Assembly (NCBI RefSeq): GCF_046000175.1
Contig: NZ_JBEOMB010000001.1
Coordinates: 8,161-72,160, forward strand
Length of the DNA: 64,000 nt
DNA from: Rhodoplanes sp046000175
Lineage (GTDB): Bacteria; Pseudomonadota; Alphaproteobacteria; Rhizobiales; Xanthobacteraceae
Direction: 5' to 3'
Positions 1 to 8,866 of this stretch are shown here, piece by piece. Made by a program: the position numbers and the translations under genes. Numbering within the stretch: the first letter of the stretch is position 1; each line of letters opens with the position of its first letter. The notes beneath the pieces are model-generated. The model was not told the DNA's origin. It made no database searches and saw only the letters and a program-made list of their open reading frames with translations.

Positions 1-1
1 G

Positions 2-1063
2 GCGGCGCGCGATCCGGACGTCCTCGCGATCAAGCAGACGCTTTATCGCACCTCCAAGGACTCACCGATCGTGCGGGCGCTCGCCGAGGCGGCCGAGCTC
101 GGCAAATCGGTGACGGCCGTCGTCGAGCTGAAGGCACGCTTCGACGAGGAGGCGAACATCCGCTGGGCCCGCGACCTCGAGCGCGCCGGCGCCCAGGTGG
201 TCTACGGCTTCATCGAGCTGAAGACGCACGCCAAGCTGTCGCTGGTGATCCGCCGCGAGAACGGCCAGCCGGTCTCCTACGTGCACACCGGCACCGGCAA
301 CTATCATCCGCAGACGGCGCGCATCTACACCGACCTCTCGTACTTCACGGCCGATCCGGCGGTCGCCCGCGACGTCGCGCGGGTGTTCAACTTCATCACC
401 GGCTACGCCGAGCCGGCCGGGCTCGAGCGGCTGGCGGTGTCGCCGCTCGACCTGCGCGAGCGCATGCTGCGCCACATCGGCGAGGAGACCGACAATGCCC
501 GCGCCGGCAAGCCGGCCGCCATCTGGCTGAAGATGAACTCGCTCGTCGATCCCGGCATCATCGACGCGCTCTACGACGCCTCGCAGGCCGGCGTGAAGAT
601 CGACCTCGTGGTGCGCGGCATCTGCTGTCTGCGCCCCGGCATCGCCGGCCTCTCCGACAACATCAAGGTGAAGTCGATCATCGGCCGGTTCCTGGAGCAC
701 GGCCGCATCTACTGCTTCGGCAACGGCGCCGCGCTGCCGAACCCGAAGGCGCATGTCTACATCTCGTCGGCCGACATGATGCCGCGCAATCTCGATCGCC
801 GCGTCGAGGTGCTGTGCCCGATCCTCAACGCGACCGTGCACGAGCAGGTGCTCGATCAGATCATGATGGCGAACCTGAAAGACAACGAGCAGAGCTGGAC
901 GCTCTTGCCCGACGGAAGCTCGACGCGTATCAAGGCGGCATCCGGCGAAGAGCCCTTCAACGCGCATAAATACTTCATGACAAATCCGAGTCTGTCCGGC
1001 CGCGGCAAGTCCGTGAAGGAGTCTTCCCCGCGCAGCTTCACCCGGCGGGGAGACCGTGCTTAA
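2..1063 (+). CDS. ppk1: Polyphosphate kinase 1, C-terminal part (5' end outside window)
   Basis: Polyphosphate kinase reversibly moves the gamma-phosphate of ATP onto a growing polyphosphate chain. The reading frame is already open at base 2 and codes 353 residues, about the last half of a protein usually near 700-730 residues. Visible family blocks are DPDVLAIKQTLYRTS at the start, a YVHTGTGNYHP block, the FLEHGRIYCFGNG block containing the second conserved histidine (codon at 698-700), and VYISSADMMPRNLDRRVEVL. The autophosphorylated histidine should lie upstream, outside the window. The stop overlaps the GTG start of the exopolyphosphatase by 8 bases, so the two genes for making and degrading polyphosphate are translationally coupled. 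Identification is secure; only the missing N-terminus limits it. Confidence 0.95.
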   Translation, partial: AARDPDVLAIKQTLYRTSKDSPIVRALAEAAELGKSVTAVVELKARFDEEANIRWARDLERAGAQVVYGFIELKTHAKLSLVIRRENGQPVSYVHTGTGNYHPQTARIYTDLSYFTADPAVARDVARVFNFITGYAEPAGLERLAVSPLDLRERMLRHIGEETDNARAGKPAAIWLKMNSLVDPGIIDALYDASQAGVKIDLVVRGICCLRPGIAGLSDNIKVKSIIGRFLEHGRIYCFGNGAALPNPKAHVYISSADMMPRNLDRRVEVLCPILNATVHEQVLDQIMMANLKDNEQSWTLLPDGSSTRIKAASGEEPFNAHKYFMTNPSLSGRGKSVKESSPRSFTRRGDRA

Positions 1064-2579
1064 GCGCACCAAGACGGCGCCCGCCGTCGCCCCGGGCCGG
1101 CTCGACGTCGGGCCGCCCGTCGCGGTCATCGACATCGGCTCCAACTCGATCCGTCTCGTCGCCTACGAAGGCCTCTGCCGGAACCCGACCCCGATCTTCA
1201 ACGAGAAGGTGCTGGCCGGGCTCGGCCGCGAGGTGCTCACGACCGGCCTCTTGGCGCCCGACGCGGTAGGGCGCGCACTCGCCGCGCTGAAGCGCTTCCG
1301 CATGCTGTGCGACGTGATGGGTGTCGAGCGGCTGTGGGTGATCGCCACGGCCGCCTGCCGCGAGGCGAAGAACGGACCGCAGTTCATCCGCGAGGCGAAG
1401 GCGGTCTGCGGCGTCGAGATCGACGTGCTGTCGGGCAAGCGCGAGGCGACGCTCTCGGCGCTCGGCGTCGTCTCCGGCATCCACAAGCCGGACGGCATCG
1501 TCGGCGATCTCGGCGGCGGCTCGCTGGAGCTCGTCGACGTGAAGGGCACCCGGCTCGCCGGCGGCGCCTCGCTGCCGCTCGGCGGCCTCGCGCTGCAGGA
1601 TCTCTCGGCGCGCTCGCTCAAGAAGGCCGACAAGATCGTCGACGAGGCGTTGCGCGGCGTGAAGTTCCTCAAGGCCGGGCAGGGGCGCGCCTTCTACGCG
1701 GTCGGCGGCACCTGGCGTGCGCTCACCCGCCTGCACATGCGCCAGACCGGCTATCCGCTGCACGTGATGCAGAACTACGTGATCCCGGCCCGGGAGGCGC
1801 TGGAGTTCGCCCGGCTGGTGCGGCGCGTCAACGCCGACACGCTGTCGCAGATCGAATCGGTCAACGAGTTCCGCCGGCCGCTGCTCGGCTACGCCGCCGT
1901 CGTGCTGGAGCACATCATCCGGGCCGCGAAGCCGCGCGAGATCGTCGTCTCGGCCGCCGGCGTGCGCGAGGGCCTGCTGTTCTCGGCGCTGCCCGAGCGC
2001 GAGCGCAAGCGCGACCCGCTGATCGACGCCGCCCAGGAGCTCAACGTGCTGCGGTCGCGCTCGCCCGAGCACGGGCTCGAGCTGATCGATTGGACCGATC
2101 GGTTCATGGCGTCGACCGGCATCGAGGAGACGGCCGACGAGAAGCGACTGCGTCATGTCGCCTGCCTGCTCGGCGACATCGCCTGGCGGGCGCATCCGGA
2201 CTATCGCGGCGAGCAGTCGCTCAACGTGATCTCGCACGCCAATCTGCTCGGCGTCGATCACCCGGGCCGGACCTTCGTGGCGCTTGCCGTCTACTTCCGC
2301 CATGTCGGGCTGTTCGAGGGCGAGCTGGGGCCGGGCGTGCGCGAGCTCGTCACCACCCGGATGATCGACCGCGCGCGTATTCTCGGCGGCGCCATGCGGG
2401 TCGCCTATCTGCTCTCCGCCGCGATGCCGAACCTGCTGCCGACCGTGCCCCTGGTGGTGCGCCGCGGCCAGCTCCAGCTCGTGCTCGGCGAGGCGCATGC
2501 GACGCTCGGCGGCGAGCGCGTCGCCAACCGCCTGCGCCAGCTCGCCCGCCTGATCGGCCGCGAGGCGCTGATCGTCTAG
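1056..2579 (+). CDS. ppx: Exopolyphosphatase, Ppx/GppA family
   Basis: The 507-residue protein belongs to the ASKHA-fold Ppx/GppA phosphatases, which release phosphate from polyphosphate ends or hydrolyse pppGpp. The phosphate-1 loop VIDIGSNSIRLV lies near residues 24-35 and the second glycine-rich loop GDLGGGSLEL near 149-158. The remaining C-terminal half is the helical HD-like extension usual for the long form of the family. The GTG start sits inside the end of ppk1 (8-base overlap), and coupling to ppk1 favours exopolyphosphatase over a dedicated pppGpp phosphatase. Downstream, 25 bases separate it from a convergent chemoreceptor gene; a GC hairpin without a T-run at 2590-2604 may slow transcription from both sides. 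Confidence 0.93.
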   Translation: MLKRTKTAPAVAPGRLDVGPPVAVIDIGSNSIRLVAYEGLCRNPTPIFNEKVLAGLGREVLTTGLLAPDAVGRALAALKRFRMLCDVMGVERLWVIATAACREAKNGPQFIREAKAVCGVEIDVLSGKREATLSALGVVSGIHKPDGIVGDLGGGSLELVDVKGTRLAGGASLPLGGLALQDLSARSLKKADKIVDEALRGVKFLKAGQGRAFYAVGGTWRALTRLHMRQTGYPLHVMQNYVIPAREALEFARLVRRVNADTLSQIESVNEFRRPLLGYAAVVLEHIIRAAKPREIVVSAAGVREGLLFSALPERERKRDPLIDAAQELNVLRSRSPEHGLELIDWTDRFMASTGIEETADEKRLRHVACLLGDIAWRAHPDYRGEQSLNVISHANLLGVDHPGRTFVALAVYFRHVGLFEGELGPGVRELVTTRMIDRARILGGAMRVAYLLSAAMPNLLPTVPLVVRRGQLQLVLGEAHATLGGERVANRLRQLARLIGREALIV

Positions 2580-2604
2580 GAGGATGACGGGGGCGCTCCG
2601 CCCC

Positions 2605-4107
2605 TCACATCGCCCGCACGCGGACCAGGAAGTCGTCGACCCGCGAGGCGAGCTCGCCGGCCCGCTCCTGCAGCGACTGCGAGCCGCCCAGCACGTGCGT
2701 CGACGAGCGACCCGTCTCCTCGGCCGCCTGCTTGACGCCCGAGATGTTGGCCGAGACCTCGCGGGTCGCGGCCGATTGCTCCTCGACCGCGCCGGAGATC
2801 GAGGTGTTGACCTCGCTGATGCGCGAAATCACCCGCGCGAACTCCTGGATGGTCGCCGCCGTGGTCTTGGTCGAGTCCTGGATGCCGCGGATCTGATTCT
2901 CGATCTCCTCGGTCGCCTTGCCGGTCTGGCTGGCCAGCGTCTTCACCTCGGAGGCGACGACGCTGAAGCCCTTGCCGGCCTCGCCGGCGCGCGCCGCCTC
3001 GATCGTCGCGTTGAGCGCCAGCAGATTGGTCTGCGCGGCGATCTGGGCGATCATCTTGGTCACCTCGCCGACCTTGTCGGCGGCCTGCACCAGCTCGGTC
3101 ACCAGCTTGTCGGACTTCTGCGCCTCCGTCACGGCGAAGTCGATCATCCGGGTCGCCTCGGTGAGCTGGCGCGCGATCTCGCCGGCCGAGGCGGAAAGCT
3201 CCTCGGAGGCCACCGCCATGGTGGTCGACTGGTTGGTGGTCTGCTCGGCCGCGGCGGCGAGCGACTGCGCCTCGTGCTGCATGTCGCCGGCTGCCGACGC
3301 GACGGTGCCGACCAGCGACTTGACGGTCTGCTCGAACGTGTCGGCGAGCGCCGCGTTCTCGGCCTTGCGCTTCGACAGGTCGGTTGCGAACTTCACCACC
3401 TTGTAGACGCGGCCGTTCATGTCGAAGATCGGGTTGTAGGAGGCCTCGATCCAGACCTCCTTGCCGCCCTTGCCGATGCGGCGATATTGGCGGGCCTGGA
3501 ACTCGCCGCGATTGAGCGCCTCCCAGAACCGCTTGTACTCGCCGCTCTCCCGCTCGGCCGGATCGACGAACATGCCATGCTTCTTGCCCTGGATCTCGGC
3601 GAGCGTGTAGCCGAGCACCGCGAGGAAGTTCTCGTTCGCCGTGATGATGGTGCCGTCGAGTTCGAACTCGATGATGGCTTGCGAGCGGCCGATCGCGTTC
3701 ACCTTGCCGAGCAGGTCGGCATGTTCGAGCTTCTGCGCCGTGATGTCGGTGGCGTACTTCACCACCTTGAACGGCTTGCCGCGCGCGTCGAGCACCGGAT
3801 TGTAGGAGGCCTCGATCCAAACCTCCTTGCCGCCCTTGCCGAACCGCTTGAATTGCGCCCGCTCGAACGCGCCGCGGTTCAGCTTCGCCCAGAACTCCCG
3901 ATAGGCCGAGCTGTCGGCGTACTGCGGCTCGACGAACACGCGGTGATGCTTGCCGCGGATCTCGTCGAGCGAGTAGCCCATCGCGTCGAGAAAGTTCTTG
4001 TTGGCCGTGATGATGGTGCCGTCCATGTGGAACTCGATGACGGCCTGGGACCGGTCGAGGGCGGCGAGCGTGGCGGCGGGCGAACGCAAGGACAAGAAGC
4101 GGCGCAT
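2605..4107 (-). CDS. Soluble methyl-accepting chemotaxis protein with two PAS domains
   Basis: The 500-residue protein has no transmembrane segment and no HAMP domain, so it is a cytoplasmic chemoreceptor that should signal through CheA/CheW. Two PAS domains (about residues 14-125 and 134-245) are followed by an MCP signalling domain (about 255-495). The receptor hairpin tip is visible as AAQTNLLALNATIEAARAGE. Both PAS domains end in the same block, GKGGKEVWIEASYNP, and the two copies are nearly identical in DNA 360 bp apart, which points to tandem duplication or gene conversion. The PAS sequences resemble Aer-type redox or aromatic-ligand sensors, but the ligand cannot be read. The gene stands alone; a short palindrome at 4265-4280 lies upstream. 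Confidence 0.93.
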   Translation of the reverse strand: MRRFLSLRSPAATLAALDRSQAVIEFHMDGTIITANKNFLDAMGYSLDEIRGKHHRVFVEPQYADSSAYREFWAKLNRGAFERAQFKRFGKGGKEVWIEASYNPVLDARGKPFKVVKYATDITAQKLEHADLLGKVNAIGRSQAIIEFELDGTIITANENFLAVLGYTLAEIQGKKHGMFVDPAERESGEYKRFWEALNRGEFQARQYRRIGKGGKEVWIEASYNPIFDMNGRVYKVVKFATDLSKRKAENAALADTFEQTVKSLVGTVASAAGDMQHEAQSLAAAAEQTTNQSTTMAVASEELSASAGEIARQLTEATRMIDFAVTEAQKSDKLVTELVQAADKVGEVTKMIAQIAAQTNLLALNATIEAARAGEAGKGFSVVASEVKTLASQTGKATEEIENQIRGIQDSTKTTAATIQEFARVISRISEVNTSISGAVEEQSAATREVSANISGVKQAAEETGRSSTHVLGGSQSLQERAGELASRVDDFLVRVRAM

Positions 4108-4396
4108 ATGCAGGGGCTCCGGCGGGGCGAGGTCAAGGCGCCGGAGATTGACGGTGCGAACTTACTAAACTTTGAAACAATGTCGCTGTTTTCGGAGCTT
4201 TCGCCGATAAATCCGCCAGGTCGGGACGGCGTTCACGCTGGTGTGACTACGAATTGACCTCACTTAGTCCCTAAGGACTAGGCCTTTTCATCCGGAACAC
4301 TGGCTTTTGCTCTCGGATCGGGCGACCTCACACGCATCGGAGGCGCAACCGAAGCGCGTTCGCGCACGATTCACGCGAGCTCGCTCGCGCTCGGTC

Positions 4397-5614
4397 TCAT
4401 TCGCGCTCGATCGCCACCACGCGGCCGCGCTCGACGGCGAGCGACAGCCGGCCGTGCTTGAGGGCGAGCGCCTTCTCGCCGAACAGCTCGCGCCGCCAGC
4501 CTTTGAGGGCGCGCACGTCGGCCTCGTCGTCGGCCGCGATGTGCTCGAGGTCGTCGACCGTGGCGATCACCTTGGCTGCGACGCCGTGGCGCTCCGCCGT
4601 CATCCGCAGCAGCACCTTCAGAAGCTCCACCGTGGCGCTGCCGTTCGTCATCGGACGATGGCGCTCGATCGGCGGCAGCGTCTTCGGATCGCGGGCGACG
4701 CCGGCCTTGATGGCTTCGAGGATGTCCTGGCCCCAGCGCGAGCGCTCGAAGCCCTTCGGCAGCGAGCGCAGCGAGGCGAGCCGCTCGGCCGTCGTCGGTG
4801 CCTGCAGGGCGATCTCGCCGATGACGTCGTCCTTGAGCACGCGGCCGCGCGGCACGTCGCGGGCCTGCGCCTCGCGCTCGCGCCAGGCCGCGACCTCGAT
4901 CAGGACGGCGAGCTCCTTGGGCTTTCGCACCCGGCTCTTCAGCCGCTCCCACGCGGTCTCGGGGTCGGACCTGTAGGTCGACGGCGAGGTGAGGATCTCC
5001 ATCTCCTCGTCGACCCAGTTGGTCCGGCCGCGCTTGGCGAGGTCGTCCGACAGCGCCAGGTAGACGTCGCGCAGATGAGTGACGTCGGACACGGCGTAGT
5101 AGGCCTGGGCGGGTGTCAGGGGGCGCCGCGACCAGTCGGTGAAGCGGTGCGACTTGTCGAGATTGTCGCCGGTGATGCGCTGCACGAGCTGGTCGTAGGA
5201 GATCGCGTCGCCGTATCCGAGCACCATGGCGGCGACCTGGGTGTCGAAGATCGGGGTCGGGATCAGCGACGCCTGGTGCCAGACGATCTCGATGTCCTGG
5301 CGGGCGGCGTGGAAGACCTTGAGCACCCGGTCGTTCGCCATCAGGGCCCAGAACGGCGCGAGATCGATGCCCTCGGCGAGCGTGTCGATCACCACGGCCT
5401 CGTCGCGGCTCGCCATCTGGGCGACGCACAGCAGCGGGTAGTAGGTGCTCTCGCGCAGGAACTCGGTGTCGACCGTCACGAAGGGATGCGCCGCCATGCG
5501 GTCGCAAACGGCGGCCAGCGCCTCGGTGGTGGTGATCGGCTCGACGGCCGGAAGGTCGACGGGCTCGGCGGCGGCCCGGACGGTTCGCGTACGCAACGGA
5601 TCCTCGATCAGCAT
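4397..5614 (-). CDS. rnd: Ribonuclease D
   Basis: RNase D is a 3'-5' exoribonuclease that trims tRNA and other structured RNA ends. The 405-residue protein carries the DEDDy motifs: Exo I in FVTVDTEFLREST (about residues 45-57), Exo II in the VFHAARQDIEIVW block, and Exo III as YAVSDVTHL, with the Tyr and Asp in the right spacing. An HRDC-type helical region follows. The N-terminal 35 residues before the exonuclease fold are longer than in many homologues, so a downstream start is possible. It reads toward the chemoreceptor gene, 289 bp away. Confidence 0.94.
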   Translation of the reverse strand: MLIEDPLRTRTVRAAAEPVDLPAVEPITTTEALAAVCDRMAAHPFVTVDTEFLRESTYYPLLCVAQMASRDEAVVIDTLAEGIDLAPFWALMANDRVLKVFHAARQDIEIVWHQASLIPTPIFDTQVAAMVLGYGDAISYDQLVQRITGDNLDKSHRFTDWSRRPLTPAQAYYAVSDVTHLRDVYLALSDDLAKRGRTNWVDEEMEILTSPSTYRSDPETAWERLKSRVRKPKELAVLIEVAAWREREAQARDVPRGRVLKDDVIGEIALQAPTTAERLASLRSLPKGFERSRWGQDILEAIKAGVARDPKTLPPIERHRPMTNGSATVELLKVLLRMTAERHGVAAKVIATVDDLEHIAADDEADVRALKGWRRELFGEKALALKHGRLSLAVERGRVVAIERE

Positions 5615-5867
5615 CGAACGGGGCGGAATCGGACGGCACCATGTCGGACAGGACTGCGTCTGACGCAGGGGCCGCGGCCGCCGAATAGGCGATGAAACAG
5701 AAGGGTCATGGGCTGAATGCCATTTTGGCGAATCTTAGCGTGCCACGGCGCGCAGGTCGAGCCGGCACCGGCCGACCCGTCGGAATATCAAGGATTTCTC
5801 TCCGCCGGCGGTATCTCGGCCCGGTCCTCCGGACGGGTTATCCACTGCGCCGGGTCCGGTTTGCGAC

Positions 5868-8159
5868 TCAGGCCGCGACGGCATGCTCGTAGATGTCCTC
5901 CTCCTGGGCGTTGTGGATGCGCACCAGCGCCTCGATCGATTCGATGACCCGCTGGGCGTCGCGCACCAGGTAGCGGTCGACGTCCGCGGGCGCGAGGCCG
6001 TCGGCGAGGCGGGAGAGCAGGCGGGCGAGGTGCTGGATCTCGCGGTGCGCCCGGCTCATTGCCGAGAGGCCGTGGCTGTCGGCGAGGTAGCGGGTGAGGG
6101 ACGGGTAGACCTCGGTCTCGTCGTCGCGCTCGTGCGCCACCACCTCGGCGGCGACCAGCCGGTCGGCCTCGCGGACCAGCCGCACCGCTTCCTCCGGATC
6201 GGCGTCGTCGAGCGCGTCGGCGATGCCGCGCAGCGTGTCGAGGCTGCGCTCCAGCCGGGCGTGGTCCTCGCGCAAATCCTGTGCCGCGCTGGACGACATG
6301 GTGCGCTGACCCCGGGCGGCGCCGCGTCCGGGGCCGAGCGCCCGCAGGGCGTTGAGGATCACGGCGACGTCGATGGCCTCCTGGGTCAGGGCGCCGGCGA
6401 CCGGGGTGAGATAGCCGAAGGCGGCCGCCACCATCGCGACGCCCGACAGCGCCATCCCGACAACGATGCTCTGAACCGCGATCTTGCGGGCGCGGCGCGC
6501 CACCCTGACGGCCTGGGCGACGCGATCGAGCCGGTCGACCAGGATCACCACGTCGGCGGCCTCGGAGGAGGCCGAGGCGCCGCGTGCGCCCATGGCGATG
6601 CCGACTCCGGCGGCGGCGAGCGCGGGGGCGTCGTTGATGCCGTCGCCGACCATCAGGGTGGGGGCGAGGCGCTGCTCGGTCTTCACCGCGTCGACCTTGT
6701 CGGAGGGCGAGCGGTCGGCCAGCACGGCGTCGAGGTCGAGCGCCGCCCCGATCGTCTCGGCGGCGTCGGCGCGGTCGCCCGTCACCATCATGATGCGGCG
6801 GATGCCGGCGCCGCGCAGGAGCTGGATGGCGCGCGGCGTCTCCTTGCGCAGCTCGTCGGCGAGCAGGAGCGCGCCCGCCGGCTTGCCGTCGACCGTGACG
6901 AACACGGCCAGCGCCGAGCGCCAGGAGGCGCGACGCAGCGCCCGCGTCGCCCAGTCGGGCAGCCGGGTGGTGCCGAACGTCAGCGACGGTGCGCCGACCC
7001 GGACGAGCCGGCCGTCGAGCCGCCCTTCGAGGCCCGTGCCCATCGCCTCGCGCACCTCGCTCGGCATCGTGAGCGCGAGACCCTGGGCATTGGCGGCGGC
7101 CACGATGGCGCCGGCGACGACGTGGTGCGACGCCTGCTCCAGCGAGGCGGCGAGCCGCAGCACGTCGCCGGCGCTCTCGCCCGGTGCGGTCTCGATCGCC
7201 ACCAACCGGGCGCCCCCCACCGTCAGCGTGCCGGTCTTGTCGAACAACACCGTCGTCGTCGCGGCCAGCGCCTCCAGGGCGCCGCCGCCTTTGACGAGCA
7301 CGCCGTGGCGGGCCGCCTGCGACACGCCGGCGATGAAGGCGACCGGGGCGGCGAGGATCAGCGGGCAGGGGGTGGAGGCGACCAGCACGGCGAGCGCCCG
7401 GATCGGGTCGCCGGACAGCGCCCAGGCGAGCCCGGCGAGCGCCAGCGTCGCCGGCAGGAGCAGGAGCGCGTAGCGGTCGGCGATGCGGATGAACGGCGCC
7501 TTGGCGGTCTGCGCCGCCGTCACGAGGCGGACGATCCCGGCATAGGTGCTCTCGCCGGCGGTCGCCCGGGCCCGCATCTCGAAGGTCTCGCCGACATTGA
7601 CGGTGCCGCTGCGGACCTCCTCGCCGGCCCGGCGAGTCACGGGGAGCGCCTCGCCGGTCAGCGCGGACTCGTCGATCGAGGCCGCGGCGCCCGTCACGGT
7701 GCCGTCGACCGGCACCACCTCGCCGGCCCGCACCACGAGCACGTCGCCGATCGCCACCGCGTCGACCGGCACGTCCTCGACCGTGTCGCCGGCGCGGCGA
7801 TGGGCGAGGCGCGGAGCGCGGTCGACCAGGGCGCGAAGGTCGCGCTCGGCGCGCGCCACGGCGATGTCCTCCAGCACGTTGCCGCCCGTGTACATGATCG
7901 CGACGACGACGCCGGCGAGCGGCTCGCCGAAGACGAGGGCGGCGCTCATCGACACGAAGGCGACGGCGTCCACTCCCATGCGCCCGGCGGCGAGCGCCCG
8001 CACGATCGAGATCGCCAGCGCGACCACGACGGGCAGGGTTCCGGCGAACCACGACCAATGGGCGACGTCGGGCGCGCCGGCCGCCCAGGCCGCGAGGCCG
8101 ACGACGAGCCCGGTCAGGGCGATCGCCACCAGCCCGTATCGTTCGATAGTCTCGCGCAT
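5868..8159 (-). CDS. P1B-5-type metal-transporting ATPase with C-terminal hemerythrin domain
   Basis: This 763-residue P-type ATPase pumps a transition metal across the inner membrane. Actuator motif TGE is at 168-170, the metal-site motif TPC at 263-265, the phosphorylated Asp is D307 in DKTGTLT, and the hinge motif GDGIND follows. There is no N-terminal HMA domain. After the last membrane helices (to about residue 620) comes a hemerythrin/HHE four-helix domain with EDHARLERSL, VAHERDDETEVYP, AHREI and HNAQEEDIYEH, which supply iron-ligand histidines and glutamates. A TPC motif plus a C-terminal hemerythrin domain defines the P1B-5 subgroup, typified by Sinorhizobium meliloti Nia (nickel/iron). 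Substrate here is inferred from that subgroup. The gene is monocistronic; no metal-regulator gene is next to it. Confidence 0.9.
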   Translation of the reverse strand: MRETIERYGLVAIALTGLVVGLAAWAAGAPDVAHWSWFAGTLPVVVALAISIVRALAAGRMGVDAVAFVSMSAALVFGEPLAGVVVAIMYTGGNVLEDIAVARAERDLRALVDRAPRLAHRRAGDTVEDVPVDAVAIGDVLVVRAGEVVPVDGTVTGAAASIDESALTGEALPVTRRAGEEVRSGTVNVGETFEMRARATAGESTYAGIVRLVTAAQTAKAPFIRIADRYALLLLPATLALAGLAWALSGDPIRALAVLVASTPCPLILAAPVAFIAGVSQAARHGVLVKGGGALEALAATTTVLFDKTGTLTVGGARLVAIETAPGESAGDVLRLAASLEQASHHVVAGAIVAAANAQGLALTMPSEVREAMGTGLEGRLDGRLVRVGAPSLTFGTTRLPDWATRALRRASWRSALAVFVTVDGKPAGALLLADELRKETPRAIQLLRGAGIRRIMMVTGDRADAAETIGAALDLDAVLADRSPSDKVDAVKTEQRLAPTLMVGDGINDAPALAAAGVGIAMGARGASASSEAADVVILVDRLDRVAQAVRVARRARKIAVQSIVVGMALSGVAMVAAAFGYLTPVAGALTQEAIDVAVILNALRALGPGRGAARGQRTMSSSAAQDLREDHARLERSLDTLRGIADALDDADPEEAVRLVREADRLVAAEVVAHERDDETEVYPSLTRYLADSHGLSAMSRAHREIQHLARLLSRLADGLAPADVDRYLVRDAQRVIESIEALVRIHNAQEEDIYEHAVAA

Positions 8160-8288
8160 GCGGTCCTCGGCGACGTATCCGGCGTTGGTGTCGGCTTCGC
8201 CGAATCCGCTAGCATCGCATGGAAGTATTTGGAAGTACGGTCTTTTCCGGGCTTCGCCCGCGACTGCGAGGCATTCGCGGCGAAGCCG

Positions 8289-8717
8289 TCAGCCCGCCTC
8301 GGACGGGTCCGTGGCGACGTCCGGCGCGCTCGCCTCGCCGGCGGCGAGGCAGCGCGCGACCAGCGCCTTGAGCGCCTTGAGGTCCAGCGGCTTGCGCAAC
8401 CCCGCCGCGGCGCCGAGGGCGACCGCCATCTCCAGGAAGTCGGGCGAGGGCACGCCGGGCCGCGAGCGCCGCTCCGCCGAGATCGCCACCACGGGCAGGT
8501 CGGGCGCGCGGTCCTTCACGGCGCGCAGCGTCTCGAACCCGTCCATGTCGGGCATGAACACGTCGCAGATCACGAGGTCGTAGCGGCCGGTGCCGAGGCT
8601 CGCCACCGCGTCGCGGCCGCCGGCGACCGCCGAGACGGTGTGGCCGGCCTCTTCCAGGGCGCGACCGAGCACGACCCGGAGAAGCTCGTCGTCGTCGACC
8701 ACCAGGATGTGTGCCAT
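8289..8717 (-). CDS. Single-domain response regulator (CheY-like receiver)
   Basis: The 142-residue protein is a receiver domain with almost nothing after it, so output must be by protein contact. The acidic pocket is in HILVVDDDE, the phospho-acceptor is D52 in ICDVFMPDMDGFETL, and the conserved Lys is in LRKPLDLKAL. The ATG at 8715-8717 was chosen because the receiver fold starts there; upstream in-frame codons add non-family sequence. It diverges from the large hybrid histidine kinase that starts 149 bp away, and the two probably form one phosphorelay. That partnership is inferred from position. Confidence 0.88.
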   Translation of the reverse strand: MAHILVVDDDELLRVVLGRALEEAGHTVSAVAGGRDAVASLGTGRYDLVICDVFMPDMDGFETLRAVKDRAPDLPVVAISAERRSRPGVPSPDFLEMAVALGAAAGLRKPLDLKALKALVARCLAAGEASAPDVATDPSEAG

Positions 8718-8866
8718 GGCGAGGGAGCCTCGCTGGGTCATACCGGTCGTGCAGAGAGTGCCGGATCTGTGGTACACGGCGCGGTGTATACAGTCGGTCA
8801 AAATAAAGCCCTGCCCGATGGCGACAAGCTCGCGTCTTTCCGTATGTCCGCGCTAAGACAAGCCCG

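Noticed and set aside
2590..2604. Terminator between ppx and the chemoreceptor gene
   Set aside because: Only a 6-bp GC stem without T-run on either strand; not enough for a separate feature.
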